NCBI GenBank assembly: GCA_020851615.1
Contig: JADZCL010000263.1
Coordinates: forward strand, 1 to 8,160
From: Rubrivivax sp.
GTDB taxonomy: Bacteria > Pseudomonadota > Gammaproteobacteria > Burkholderiales > Burkholderiaceae_C
DNA: 8,160 bases
Reading direction: 5' to 3'
This document shows, in pieces, positions 1 to 6,782 of this stretch. Below the pieces are notes generated by a model, which saw only the letters and a list, made by a program, of their open reading frames with translations, was not told the DNA's origin and ran no database searches. Position 1 is the stretch's first letter. The number at the start of each line of letters is the position of its first letter. The translations under genes were made by a program, and so were the position numbers.

Positions 1-44
1 GGCGGCGGCGTCGTGCGGGCGCGCTTCTAGCGCACCACGGCCGA
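1..44. other. Left edge, downstream of the chemoreceptor gene
   Basis: These 44 bases follow the stop codon of the chemoreceptor gene. The plus strand has an open frame from base 1 to a TAG at 28-30, reading GGGVVRARF. This could be the C-terminal end of a convergent plus-strand gene, but ten codons cannot prove it. The stretch also has a small inverted repeat, GTGCG at 13-17 and CGCAC at 31-35, with an alternative GCGC pair (21-24 and 30-33) around TTCTA. This could be a weak two-way terminator between convergent genes. No T-tract is present, so that reading is tentative. Confidence 0.25.
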
Positions 45-1451
45 TCAGAACTTGAAGGCCAGCCGCAGGCCACCCCAGTGGCGCGCGCCGACGCGGATCG
101 GTGCAGCGGCTTCCTTGAGCACGACGAACTGGCCGCCACCCATGTCGCGGCGGTAGGTCTGCAGCAGGAAGGGCTTGGTGTTGCGGGCCGAGGCCAGGCC
201 CGTGCGGTCATCGAAGATGCGGCGGTTGCGCGAATTGGCCGTGTTCCACAGCGTGTCGCCGGGACGCTGCGGATGGTTGTAGCGCGCGTTGTGGCAAGGC
301 ACGTAGCCGTTGCGGTCGACGGCGATGCAGAAGACCACCTTGTCCGACAAGGACAGCAACTTCTCCTGCACCTGCGGAAACAGGCGTTCGGCCAGCGCCG
401 TGAAGTGCGCCATGTGCTGCGCGGGCGAACTGCCGGCAACGGGCTGGTAGCGTTCGTCGAACAGCTCGGCCTCCTGGATCGCGCCGCTGCGCAACGCGCC
501 TTCCAGCAGGGCCGAAACCTGCTGCGCGGCCTGTTGCGTGGCCCGGATGAACGGCGTGTCGGCGGACTCGACTCCACTGTCGGCGATCGCTTCGATCATC
601 TGCTCGGACACCTGCAGGAAGGTCTCGGTGCGTACCAGGGTCGCATCAAATCCGGCCGCCGAACGCTGCGTCCGGTCCTGGAGATCGTGCATGCCACCTG
701 CCAGGTTCTCGCACTGGGCACGCCCCTGGTGGCCCGCGTCGGTGATGCGCTGCATTGCCGCCTCGACCTCCTGCAAGGCGGCGTGCACCCGGCCCTGCCC
801 GGGCCCCGCATCGGGCGCGGCATCCCGTCCTGCGTCGGGCCGCAGCATGGTCTCGCGCACCAGCACGTCGATGCGCTCCTGCAGGGTGGAGACGGTCCCG
901 CCGATGGCCTTGGACGACGCCTCGACCCGCGCGGCGAGGTCCTTCACCGCATCGGCAACGACACCAAAGCCGCGACCGGCCTCGCCTGCACGCTTGGCCT
1001 CGACCGAGGCATTGAAGGCCACCAGCCGCGTCTGCAGCGCGATCTGCGTGATCTGCCCCGCGGCGTCGGCCACCTCGCGCAGCGAAGCGACAATTGTCGA
1101 CACCTCGCCGCCCAAGGCCAGGACCGCGTCGCGGGCCCTGCCACAGGTGACCTGTCCGGTCGCTGCTTCGCCATCGATCACGCGCAAGCCGGCAAGCAAG
1201 CGCTGCACCTCGGACGCCAAGGCCTGCAAGGCCGCCGATTGCGCCTTCGCCTCGCGCACGCTGTCGTCGAGCACACCACGCACCTCGGCGGCGTCGTAGC
1301 CGAGCTGGCTTGCTCGGTCGCTCAGGCCACCGATGATCTGCCGCAGGTCGCCTGCCGTCGTGGCGGCCGGTGCCGCCCCGCTCGCGCCGGGCTCCACCGG
1401 CTGCCCTTGCTCCCCGGCATTGGCCGGTCTGCGCCTCATCAATCCAAGCAT
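45..1451 (-). CDS. Soluble methyl-accepting chemotaxis-type protein with C-terminal sensor-like domain
   Basis: This 468-residue protein is a chemoreceptor-type signalling protein. It has no hydrophobic segment, so it should be cytoplasmic. Residues 35-290 are mostly helical. They hold the receptor hairpin tip at about 133-185, with IALQT (137-141), FNASVEAKRAGE (146-157) and GRGFGVVADAV (159-169). This tip normally docks CheA and CheW. Residues 203-220 form a Pro/Gly/Asp-rich break after the tip. Residues 325-468 form a separate domain with DRNGYVPCHN (379-388), WNTANSRNRRIFDDRTGL (402-419), FLLQTYRRDMGGG (428-440) and RHWGGLRLAF (457-466). I recognise this as a module recurring at the C-terminus of proteobacterial MCP-like proteins, probably a Cache/PAS-like sensor. 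The ligand is unknown. No CheR-tethering NWETF-type tail is present. The ATG has GGAG at 1463-1460, eight bases upstream. The gene lies 84 bases after fliA and may be co-transcribed with it. The MCP assignment is strong; the function of the C-terminal domain is inferred. Confidence 0.9.
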   Translation of the reverse strand: MLGLMRRRPANAGEQGQPVEPGASGAAPAATTAGDLRQIIGGLSDRASQLGYDAAEVRGVLDDSVREAKAQSAALQALASEVQRLLAGLRVIDGEAATGQVTCGRARDAVLALGGEVSTIVASLREVADAAGQITQIALQTRLVAFNASVEAKRAGEAGRGFGVVADAVKDLAARVEASSKAIGGTVSTLQERIDVLVRETMLRPDAGRDAAPDAGPGQGRVHAALQEVEAAMQRITDAGHQGRAQCENLAGGMHDLQDRTQRSAAGFDATLVRTETFLQVSEQMIEAIADSGVESADTPFIRATQQAAQQVSALLEGALRSGAIQEAELFDERYQPVAGSSPAQHMAHFTALAERLFPQVQEKLLSLSDKVVFCIAVDRNGYVPCHNARYNHPQRPGDTLWNTANSRNRRIFDDRTGLASARNTKPFLLQTYRRDMGGGQFVVLKEAAAPIRVGARHWGGLRLAFKF

Positions 1452-1475
1452 GGTCGGTACTCCATCGGCGGCATG

Positions 1476-1492
1476 GCAGCGGCCGCCGCTGC
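1476..1492. repeat. Perfect inverted repeat between fliA and the chemoreceptor gene
   Basis: GCAGCGGC at 1476-1483 and GCCGCTGC at 1485-1492 are perfect 8-bp arms around a single base. In RNA this would give a hairpin of about six G/C-rich pairs with a five-base loop. It lies in the 84-base gap between the fliA stop and the next ATG, 24 bases upstream of that ATG. No run of U follows it, so it is not a classical Rho-independent terminator. It may shield the 3' end of the upstream message, partly terminate transcription, or be a protein site. In sequence this rich in GC, chance is also possible. Confidence 0.4.
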
Positions 1493-1535
1493 GCTGCGTC
1501 CTGCAGGTCTCACATGTGCGGCAATGCGGGTGCGC

Positions 1536-2249
1536 TCACCACTCGCGCAGGTGCGTGCGCAGGCGTGCGATCGACTGGCTGTGGATCTGGCAGACGCGGC
1601 TCTCGGTGACGCCGAGCACGGCCGCGATCTCCTTGAGGTTCATGTCCTGCTCGTAGTACATGCTCATCACGAGCTGCTCGCGCTCGGGCAGCTTGTTGAT
1701 CGCGTCGACCAGCGCCTGGCGCATGCGCTGATCCTGCACGCGGCCCAACGGATCGGCCTCCTCGTCGGCCACGTGGCGGTCGAGGTAGTCGTCGTCACTG
1801 CTGCCGCCGGTCATGTCCTCCAGGTAGAGCAGCTGCGTGCCGCGGACCTTGCCCAGCAGGTCCTGGTACTCCTTGAGCGACAGCCCCATCTCCTTGGCGA
1901 TCTCACGCTCGCCCGGGGCGCGGCCCAGGCGCTGCTCGAGCCGGTGCACGGCGGCCTCGATGGCCCGCTGCTGGCGGCGGTCACCGCGGCTCATCCAGTC
2001 GCTGCCGCGCAGCTCGTCGAGCATGGCCCCGCGGATGCGCTGCGTGGCGAAGGTCTCGAACTGCACGCCCTGCGAGGCGTCGAAGCGCTTGAGCGCGTCC
2101 GACAGCCCGATCATGCCGACCTGGATGAGGTCGTCCAGCTCCACGTTGGCCGGCAGCTTGGCGATCATCTGGTGCGCCAGGCGGCGCACCAGCGGGCTGT
2201 ACTGCTTGAGGAGCGTTCCGGTGCTGAGTTGGCCGGTGGCGGTGTACAT
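1536..2249 (-). CDS. fliA: RNA polymerase sigma-28 factor FliA
   Basis: This 237-residue protein is the flagellar sigma factor. It directs RNA polymerase to late flagellar, motor and chemotaxis promoters and is normally held inactive by FlgM until the hook is complete. Sigma region 2 covers about residues 14-85, with DDLIQVGMIGLSDALKRFD (39-57) and the promoter-melting stretch FETFATQRIRGAMLDELR (64-81). Region 3 follows at about 95-165, with PGEREIAKEMGLS at 112-124. Region 4 ends the protein, with NKLPEREQLVMSMYY (185-199) and the helix-turn-helix MNLKEIAAVLGVTESRVCQI (203-222). The length is normal for the family (about 235-245). The ATG has GGGAG at 2264-2260, ten bases upstream, and lies 27 bases after the flhG stop, so it fits the flh operon. 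I saw no obvious sigma-28 promoter in the gaps of this window. flgM is not in this window. Confidence 0.98.
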   Translation of the reverse strand: MYTATGQLSTGTLLKQYSPLVRRLAHQMIAKLPANVELDDLIQVGMIGLSDALKRFDASQGVQFETFATQRIRGAMLDELRGSDWMSRGDRRQQRAIEAAVHRLEQRLGRAPGEREIAKEMGLSLKEYQDLLGKVRGTQLLYLEDMTGGSSDDDYLDRHVADEEADPLGRVQDQRMRQALVDAINKLPEREQLVMSMYYEQDMNLKEIAAVLGVTESRVCQIHSQSIARLRTHLREW

Positions 2250-2276
2250 GGGCGTGAGGCTCCCGTGGGAAGCGGT

Positions 2277-3095
2277 TCAATACGAGGCGGTTGCGCGCGG
2301 GTCTGCCTGCCTGCGCGCAGGCGGCGCGCCGCTGCGCGTGGCGGTACGCAAGGCGTGCTGGCGCCGCACGGACTCGTCCTGCAGCAGTTGGGCACCCAGC
2401 ACGCGCGCCAGGTCGGCGTCCTGCGCCGCAAGGGGATCGGCCAGTGGATCGACGACGGCGAAGTCCCGCACCACGGCGCCCAGGAAGGTGTCGGCGCAAC
2501 TGCACAGCCGCTCGACGATGGCGTCGACCCGCACCTGAGCGGGGCGCGCCGCCAGCAGCAGGTCGAAGGTCATCAGGGCGCAGCGCTGCACCAGCAGCTT
2601 GCAGCCGGCGTAGGTCTGCTTGATCGACTCGATGCCCTCCGAGCCCAGCAGCAGCGGGCGCGCAGCGCGCTGTCCGAGCATGCGGGCCAGGTCGGTCGGG
2701 TCGGCATGCAGCAGCACGACGTCGCTGGCCGGCGCGGCGTCGAATGCCGCGTCGACGAATGCTGCTGCGCAGCCGCGCGTGTCCACGTAGGCCAGCGGCA
2801 GCCCACGCGCGGCCAGGTAGCTCACCCGGCCATGCAGGCGCTCGACGCCGGCGGCCAGGTCCAGCCGCGTGATCTCCTGGGGCAGCGGGGCGGTGCCGGC
2901 GGCATCGACCACCAGCACCTGGCGCCCCTGTGCGGCCAGGGCGGCCGACAGCAGCTCGAGCACCGCCTGCACGTCGGGCAGGAAGGGGTTGGCGACCACC
3001 GGCAGCAGGCAGCGGCGGGCGGGGCCGAACAGGCGGCGCAGGCCGCTGGCCTGGTCCAGCGGGGCCTGTGGCCGGGACGGGGTGTGATGCGTCAT
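2277..3095 (-). CDS. flhG: FlhG-like MinD-family protein lacking a recognisable P-loop
   Basis: This protein of about 272 residues sits between flhF and fliA, where flhG (also fleN or ylxH) normally lies. FlhG is a MinD-type ATPase that limits flagellar number and stimulates the GTPase FlhF through an N-terminal DQAxxLR motif. That motif is clear here as DQASGLRRL (residues 14-22). Where the family has KGGVGKT, this protein reads PVVANPFLPDVQ (32-43), with no glycine-rich loop or lysine. The following helix and strand are still family-like: LSAALAAQGRQVLVVDAA (49-66), although the usual DAD reads DAA. DVVLLHADPTDL (125-136) and SIKQTYAGCKLL (157-168) match later MinD-like segments weakly. The C-terminus is Arg/Ala/Pro-rich. 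The chosen ATG places the DQA motif near the N-terminus, 22 bases after the flhF stop. Starts at 3125 or 3146, both overlapping flhF, are also possible, and no start has a strong ribosome site. The identity is good from motif plus context; ATP binding is doubtful. Confidence 0.82.
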   Translation of the reverse strand: MTHHTPSRPQAPLDQASGLRRLFGPARRCLLPVVANPFLPDVQAVLELLSAALAAQGRQVLVVDAAGTAPLPQEITRLDLAAGVERLHGRVSYLAARGLPLAYVDTRGCAAAFVDAAFDAAPASDVVLLHADPTDLARMLGQRAARPLLLGSEGIESIKQTYAGCKLLVQRCALMTFDLLLAARPAQVRVDAIVERLCSCADTFLGAVVRDFAVVDPLADPLAAQDADLARVLGAQLLQDESVRRQHALRTATRSGAPPARRQADPRATASY

Positions 3096-3117
3096 GGCGG
3101 GACCGGGGTGGCGGCGC

Positions 3118-4683
3118 TCAGGCATGGTCTTCGGCAAACCCTGCACCGCCGGCCGGCTGGCCGCTGAAGACCAGGTTCACGTCCACCTTGTCCAGCTTCC
3201 AGGCGTTGGCGCCGCCGCTGCGCAGCGCACGCTGCACAAGGGCCTGCGCGGAGAGGCGGTGCCAGTCCTCGGGCACCCGCTGCCCGTTGGCCACGGCGAG
3301 GACCTTGACCTTGTGGCGGATCAGTGCATCCAGCGCCGGCGCCAGCTTCATCGCCTCGTCGATCTTGGAGAGCACGACGCCACGGCAGCTGCTCGCACGG
3401 TAGGCGCCCAGCACATCCTCGATCGTCTCGCCCTGGCTGGCGGCGTTGACGACCAGCAGACGGTTCACCGAGCGGTGGCTCAGCATGTCCAGCAGCTCCT
3501 TGGTGCGCGTGTCGCGCTGCGCCATGCCGGCGGTGTCGATGAGCACCATCTTCTTGCCTGCCAGCAGCTCGAGCAGGTCGTCCAGCGAGGCGCGGTCGTG
3601 CGCGGTATGCACCGGCACACCCAGGATCCGACCATAGGCACGCAGTTGCTCGTGCGCGCCGACCCGGTAGGCATCCAGCGTGATCAGGCCCAGGTTGCCG
3701 GCCCCGTGACGTGCGGCAAAGGCTGCCGCCAGCTTGGCGGTGCTGGTGGTCTTGCCCACGCCCGTGGGGCCGATGAGCGCGAACACGCCGCCCTGGTCCT
3801 CGAGCGCGCTCTCCTGCTCGCCAGTGGCCAGGTTGCGCTGCAGGATGCCGGCTGCCCATTGCATCTCATCGCCCTCGGCGGGCAGGCCCTCGACCAGCTT
3901 GCGCACCAGCGCTGGCGAGAAGCCGCATTCCAGCAGGCGGTGGCTGAGCAGTGCCTGGCGCGGCTGGCGCTGCAGCTTCTCGATGAAGGCGAGCTCGCCA
4001 AAGCGCTGCTCGATCAGCCCGCGCACCGAGCGCAGCTCGCGCAGCACCTCCTGCTGTTCGACGGGCTCGGACGGATGGTGCGGCAGGCGCCCTGTCGGCT
4101 CACGCAGCGCCTGCGCCTTGGGCACGCTGGCCAGCGCCTCGTCCTGCAGCTCGCGCAGCAGGCGCGTCTCGCGGTCGGACACCGCAGGCGGCACGGCCTG
4201 GTGCATGGCCACAGGCGCGTGCTCGGGCGTGCTCGATGCGGCCGGGCGCACGAGTCGTTGGTGGGGGGCGGGGGAGACGGTCGCGGGCGCCGCCACGGGC
4301 TCGGGCACGCCCTGTCCTTCGGTACTGCCCTGCCCTTCGAGCTCGCTGCGGCGGCGCTTGAGCATGCGCTCGCGCACGTAGTCCTGGAACGAGAGCGTGC
4401 TCATCGCCAACTGCTCGACGTCCTCCTCCACCGGTCCGTCGGTCTGCACCCGGTCCGCCAGCCGCGCGGTGCGCGCCGCGGGCAGCGCCTTGGCTGCCGG
4501 CGCCGCGGCGGCGCGGGCGCTCACCTGCTCCAGGTGCTGCAGGCTCTCCGGCGCGATCGCCAGCACCTCCACGCCTTCGGCGCAGGTGCGGGTGGACATC
4601 ACGACGGCATCCTTGCCGAAGGCCTGGCGCACCAGCCCGAGTGCCTCGCGCGAGGTGCGGCCGGTGAAGCGCTTGAGGTTCAT
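3118..4683 (-). CDS. flhF: Flagellar biosynthesis GTPase FlhF
   Basis: FlhF is an SRP-family GTPase, related to Ffh and FtsY, that places the flagellar base at the right site on the membrane. The 521-residue protein starts with the family's N-terminal segment, MNLKRFTGRTSREALGLVRQ (1-20). A variable Ala/Pro/Gln-rich linker runs over about 55-205. The helical N domain follows (about 210-290) and then the G domain (298-490). GTP-binding motifs are complete: P-loop GPTGVGKTT (305-313), DAYRVGAHEQLR (337-348), DTAG (383-386) and SKID (439-442) in the TKxD position. The start overlaps the flhA stop by ATGA. It has a strong ribosome site, GGAGG, six bases upstream, inside the last codons of flhA. 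This points to coupled translation. The length is somewhat above many FlhF proteins, explained by the long linker. Its partner flhG is next in the operon. Confidence 0.97.
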   Translation of the reverse strand: MNLKRFTGRTSREALGLVRQAFGKDAVVMSTRTCAEGVEVLAIAPESLQHLEQVSARAAAAPAAKALPAARTARLADRVQTDGPVEEDVEQLAMSTLSFQDYVRERMLKRRRSELEGQGSTEGQGVPEPVAAPATVSPAPHQRLVRPAASSTPEHAPVAMHQAVPPAVSDRETRLLRELQDEALASVPKAQALREPTGRLPHHPSEPVEQQEVLRELRSVRGLIEQRFGELAFIEKLQRQPRQALLSHRLLECGFSPALVRKLVEGLPAEGDEMQWAAGILQRNLATGEQESALEDQGGVFALIGPTGVGKTTSTAKLAAAFAARHGAGNLGLITLDAYRVGAHEQLRAYGRILGVPVHTAHDRASLDDLLELLAGKKMVLIDTAGMAQRDTRTKELLDMLSHRSVNRLLVVNAASQGETIEDVLGAYRASSCRGVVLSKIDEAMKLAPALDALIRHKVKVLAVANGQRVPEDWHRLSAQALVQRALRSGGANAWKLDKVDVNLVFSGQPAGGAGFAEDHA

Positions 4684-6782
4684 GCCAGGCCTCCAATGAC
4701 AGACCCGATGCGGATCGAATGCGTTTCAGGGATTTCGCTGTGCGCCAGCACGCGCAGCCGCGGCGCAGCGCGGCGCAGCAGCCGTGCGATCGGGGCCCGC
4801 AGCATGTCGGGCACCAGCAGGCAGGCGGGCAGGCCCAGGTTCTCCTGCCGGGCCGCGGTCTCGGCGGCGCTGCGGGTGAGCGTCTCGGCCACGCCCGGAT
4901 CGAGCGCGGCGCCGTGTGGCGAGGACAGCGCCTGCGTCACCAGGCGCTCGAGTTCGGGCTCCAGCGCGATCACGTCCAGCTCCTTGGCCGCGCCGTAGAT
5001 CTGCTGCACGATCATCGGCGACAGGTGCACGCGGATGCGCGCCGCGAGGTCGCCCGGCTCGGTCACGCTCGCGGCGAACTCGGCCAGGCACTCGACGATC
5101 GAGCGCATGTCGCGGATGTGCACGCCTTCTTCCAGCAGCAGCTGCAGGACCTTCTGCAGGGTGGAGATTCCGACCATCTTGGGTACCACGTCCTCGATCA
5201 GCTTGGGGGCCAGCTTGGTGACGTGCTCGACCAGTGCCTGCGTCTCGACGCGACCCAGCAGCCTGGCGGCATTCACCTGCATCAAGTGTGAGAGGTGGGT
5301 CGCCACGACGGTGCCGCAATCAACAACCGTAAACCCGCTCATTTGGGCGGTCTCGCGGTAGCGCTCCTCGATCCACAGCGCCGGCAGCCCGAAGGCCGGG
5401 TCGGTGGTGCGCGTCCCCGGCAGCTGCAGCGTGGCGCCGCCGGGGTTGATGGCCAGGTACTGGCCCGGGAAGGCCTCGCCCTCGCCCACCACCGCACCGC
5501 GCAGCAGCACCTGGTAGAGGCTGGGCTTGAGCTCGAGGTTGTCGCGGATGTGAACCGGCGGCGGCAGGAAGCCGATGTCCTGCGCGAACTTCTTGCGCAC
5601 GCCCTTGATTCGCCCAAGCAGGTCGCCGCCGCTGCCGCTGCGCTCCTTGTCGACGAGCGCGATGAGGCGATAGCCGACCTCCAGGCCCAGCGTGTCCACC
5701 GGCGCCAGGTCGTCCCACGAGGCCTCGGTTCCGGCCACCGGCGCATCTCCCGGGGGCAGGGGCGAGCTGGCGCGCAAGGCCTCGGCACGCGCGCGTCGCT
5801 GCATCAGCCAGGCCAGCCAGCCCAGTGCCCCGCCGACCAGCCAGAACACCAGGTGCGGCATGCCCGGCACCAGCCCGATGCCGAACACGATGCAGGCCGC
5901 GATCGCCAGCGAGCGCGGTGAATCGAAGATCTGGCTGCGGATCTGCGAGCCGACGTCCTCGTCCTTGCCCACGCGCGAGACGACCATCGCGCTGGCCACC
6001 GAGATCAGCAAGGCGGGGATCTGCGCCACCAGCGCGTCGCCCACCGCCATCGTGACGTAGTTTCCCGCCGCCTGGCTGGCGCTCATGCCGTGGCTGGCGA
6101 TGCCGATCACGAAGCCGCCCACGAGGGTGATGAAGAGGATCAGCAGGCCGGCCATCGCGTCACCGCGCACGAACTTGCTGGCGCCGTCCATGGAGCCGAA
6201 GAAGTCAGCCTCCTCGCCGACATCGGCGCGGCGCTTCTTGGCCTCCTGCTCGTCGATCAGCCCGGCGTTCAGGTCGGCGTCGATGGCCATCTGCTTGCCG
6301 GGCATCGCATCCAGGGTGAAGCGCGCGCCGACCTCGGCGATGCGCTCGGCACCCTTGGTGACGACGACGAAGTTGATGACCACCAGGATCGCGAAGACGA
6401 TCAGGCCGACCGCGAAGTTGTCGCCGATCAGCACGTGGCCAAAGCTCTCGATGACCTTGCCGGCCGCACCCGGCCCGGTGTGGCCATCCATCAGCACCAC
6501 ACGCGTGGACGCCACGTTCAGCGACAGCCGCATCAGTGTGGTCACCAGCAGCACCGTCGGCAAGGCGGTGAAGTCCAGCGGCTTGACCATCTGCGACGAC
6601 ACCATCATCACCATCAAGGCCAGCGAGATGTTGACCGTGAACAGCAGGTCCAGGACGAAGGGCGGCAGCGGCAGCACCATCATCGTCAGCATCAGCACGA
6701 CGAAGATGGGCATGGTCAGCGTCTTCACGCTGTTCGCGTGGGGGCCCAGCACGGCCTGCAGGCGCTGCATCAGACTCTTCAT
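4680..6782 (-). CDS. flhA: Flagellar type III export gate protein FlhA
   Basis: FlhA forms the ring of the flagellar type III export gate. Its membrane part helps couple proton flow to export, and its cytoplasmic part docks chaperone-substrate complexes. The protein has 700 residues, the usual length. About eight hydrophobic segments lie between residues 22 and 328. The best conserved stretch is the FHIPEP-family region: GDNFAVGLIVFAILVVINF (120-138), TKGAERIAEVGARFTLDAMP (142-161) and GKQMAIDADLNAGLIDEQEA (162-181). The last holds the Asp pair (168, 170) in the area where the conserved functional Asp of this family lies. A linker at about 330-365 leads to the C-terminal domain, with VGYRLIALVD (369-378), GFLPPPVHIRDN (404-415), LWIEERYRE (469-477) and EGVHIRDMRSIVECLAEFA (552-570). 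The ATG overlaps the flhB stop (ATGA) and has GGAG at 6792-6789. The 3' end overlaps flhF. The assignment is secure. Confidence 0.99.
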   Translation of the reverse strand: MKSLMQRLQAVLGPHANSVKTLTMPIFVVLMLTMMVLPLPPFVLDLLFTVNISLALMVMMVSSQMVKPLDFTALPTVLLVTTLMRLSLNVASTRVVLMDGHTGPGAAGKVIESFGHVLIGDNFAVGLIVFAILVVINFVVVTKGAERIAEVGARFTLDAMPGKQMAIDADLNAGLIDEQEAKKRRADVGEEADFFGSMDGASKFVRGDAMAGLLILFITLVGGFVIGIASHGMSASQAAGNYVTMAVGDALVAQIPALLISVASAMVVSRVGKDEDVGSQIRSQIFDSPRSLAIAACIVFGIGLVPGMPHLVFWLVGGALGWLAWLMQRRARAEALRASSPLPPGDAPVAGTEASWDDLAPVDTLGLEVGYRLIALVDKERSGSGGDLLGRIKGVRKKFAQDIGFLPPPVHIRDNLELKPSLYQVLLRGAVVGEGEAFPGQYLAINPGGATLQLPGTRTTDPAFGLPALWIEERYRETAQMSGFTVVDCGTVVATHLSHLMQVNAARLLGRVETQALVEHVTKLAPKLIEDVVPKMVGISTLQKVLQLLLEEGVHIRDMRSIVECLAEFAASVTEPGDLAARIRVHLSPMIVQQIYGAAKELDVIALEPELERLVTQALSSPHGAALDPGVAETLTRSAAETAARQENLGLPACLLVPDMLRAPIARLLRRAAPRLRVLAHSEIPETHSIRIGSVIGGLA

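Noticed and set aside
1..30. Convergent plus-strand gene ending GGGVVRARF at the left edge.
   Set aside because: Ten codons are too few to call a gene. It is noted in the edge entry only as a possibility.
1449..1477. Short upstream frame starting at ATGCCGCCG before the chemoreceptor ATG.
   Set aside because: It encodes only 11 residues (MPPMEYRPCLD), has no ribosome site and overlaps the main start. A leader peptide cannot be supported.
2277..3146. The FlhG-like gene as a frameshifted pseudogene.
   Set aside because: The frame is intact, the length is near normal, codon bias matches the neighbours, and motifs before and after the missing P-loop are in the same frame. Divergence fits better than decay.
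3..3167. A very long plus-strand open frame (no stop from base 3 to 3167) antisense to the chemoreceptor, fliA and flhG, and another at 3094-4998 antisense to flhF.
   Set aside because: The translations are His/Gln/Arg/Ala-rich with no recognisable domain. Genes with strong GC at third positions commonly leave an antisense frame open. The minus-strand genes here are unmistakable.
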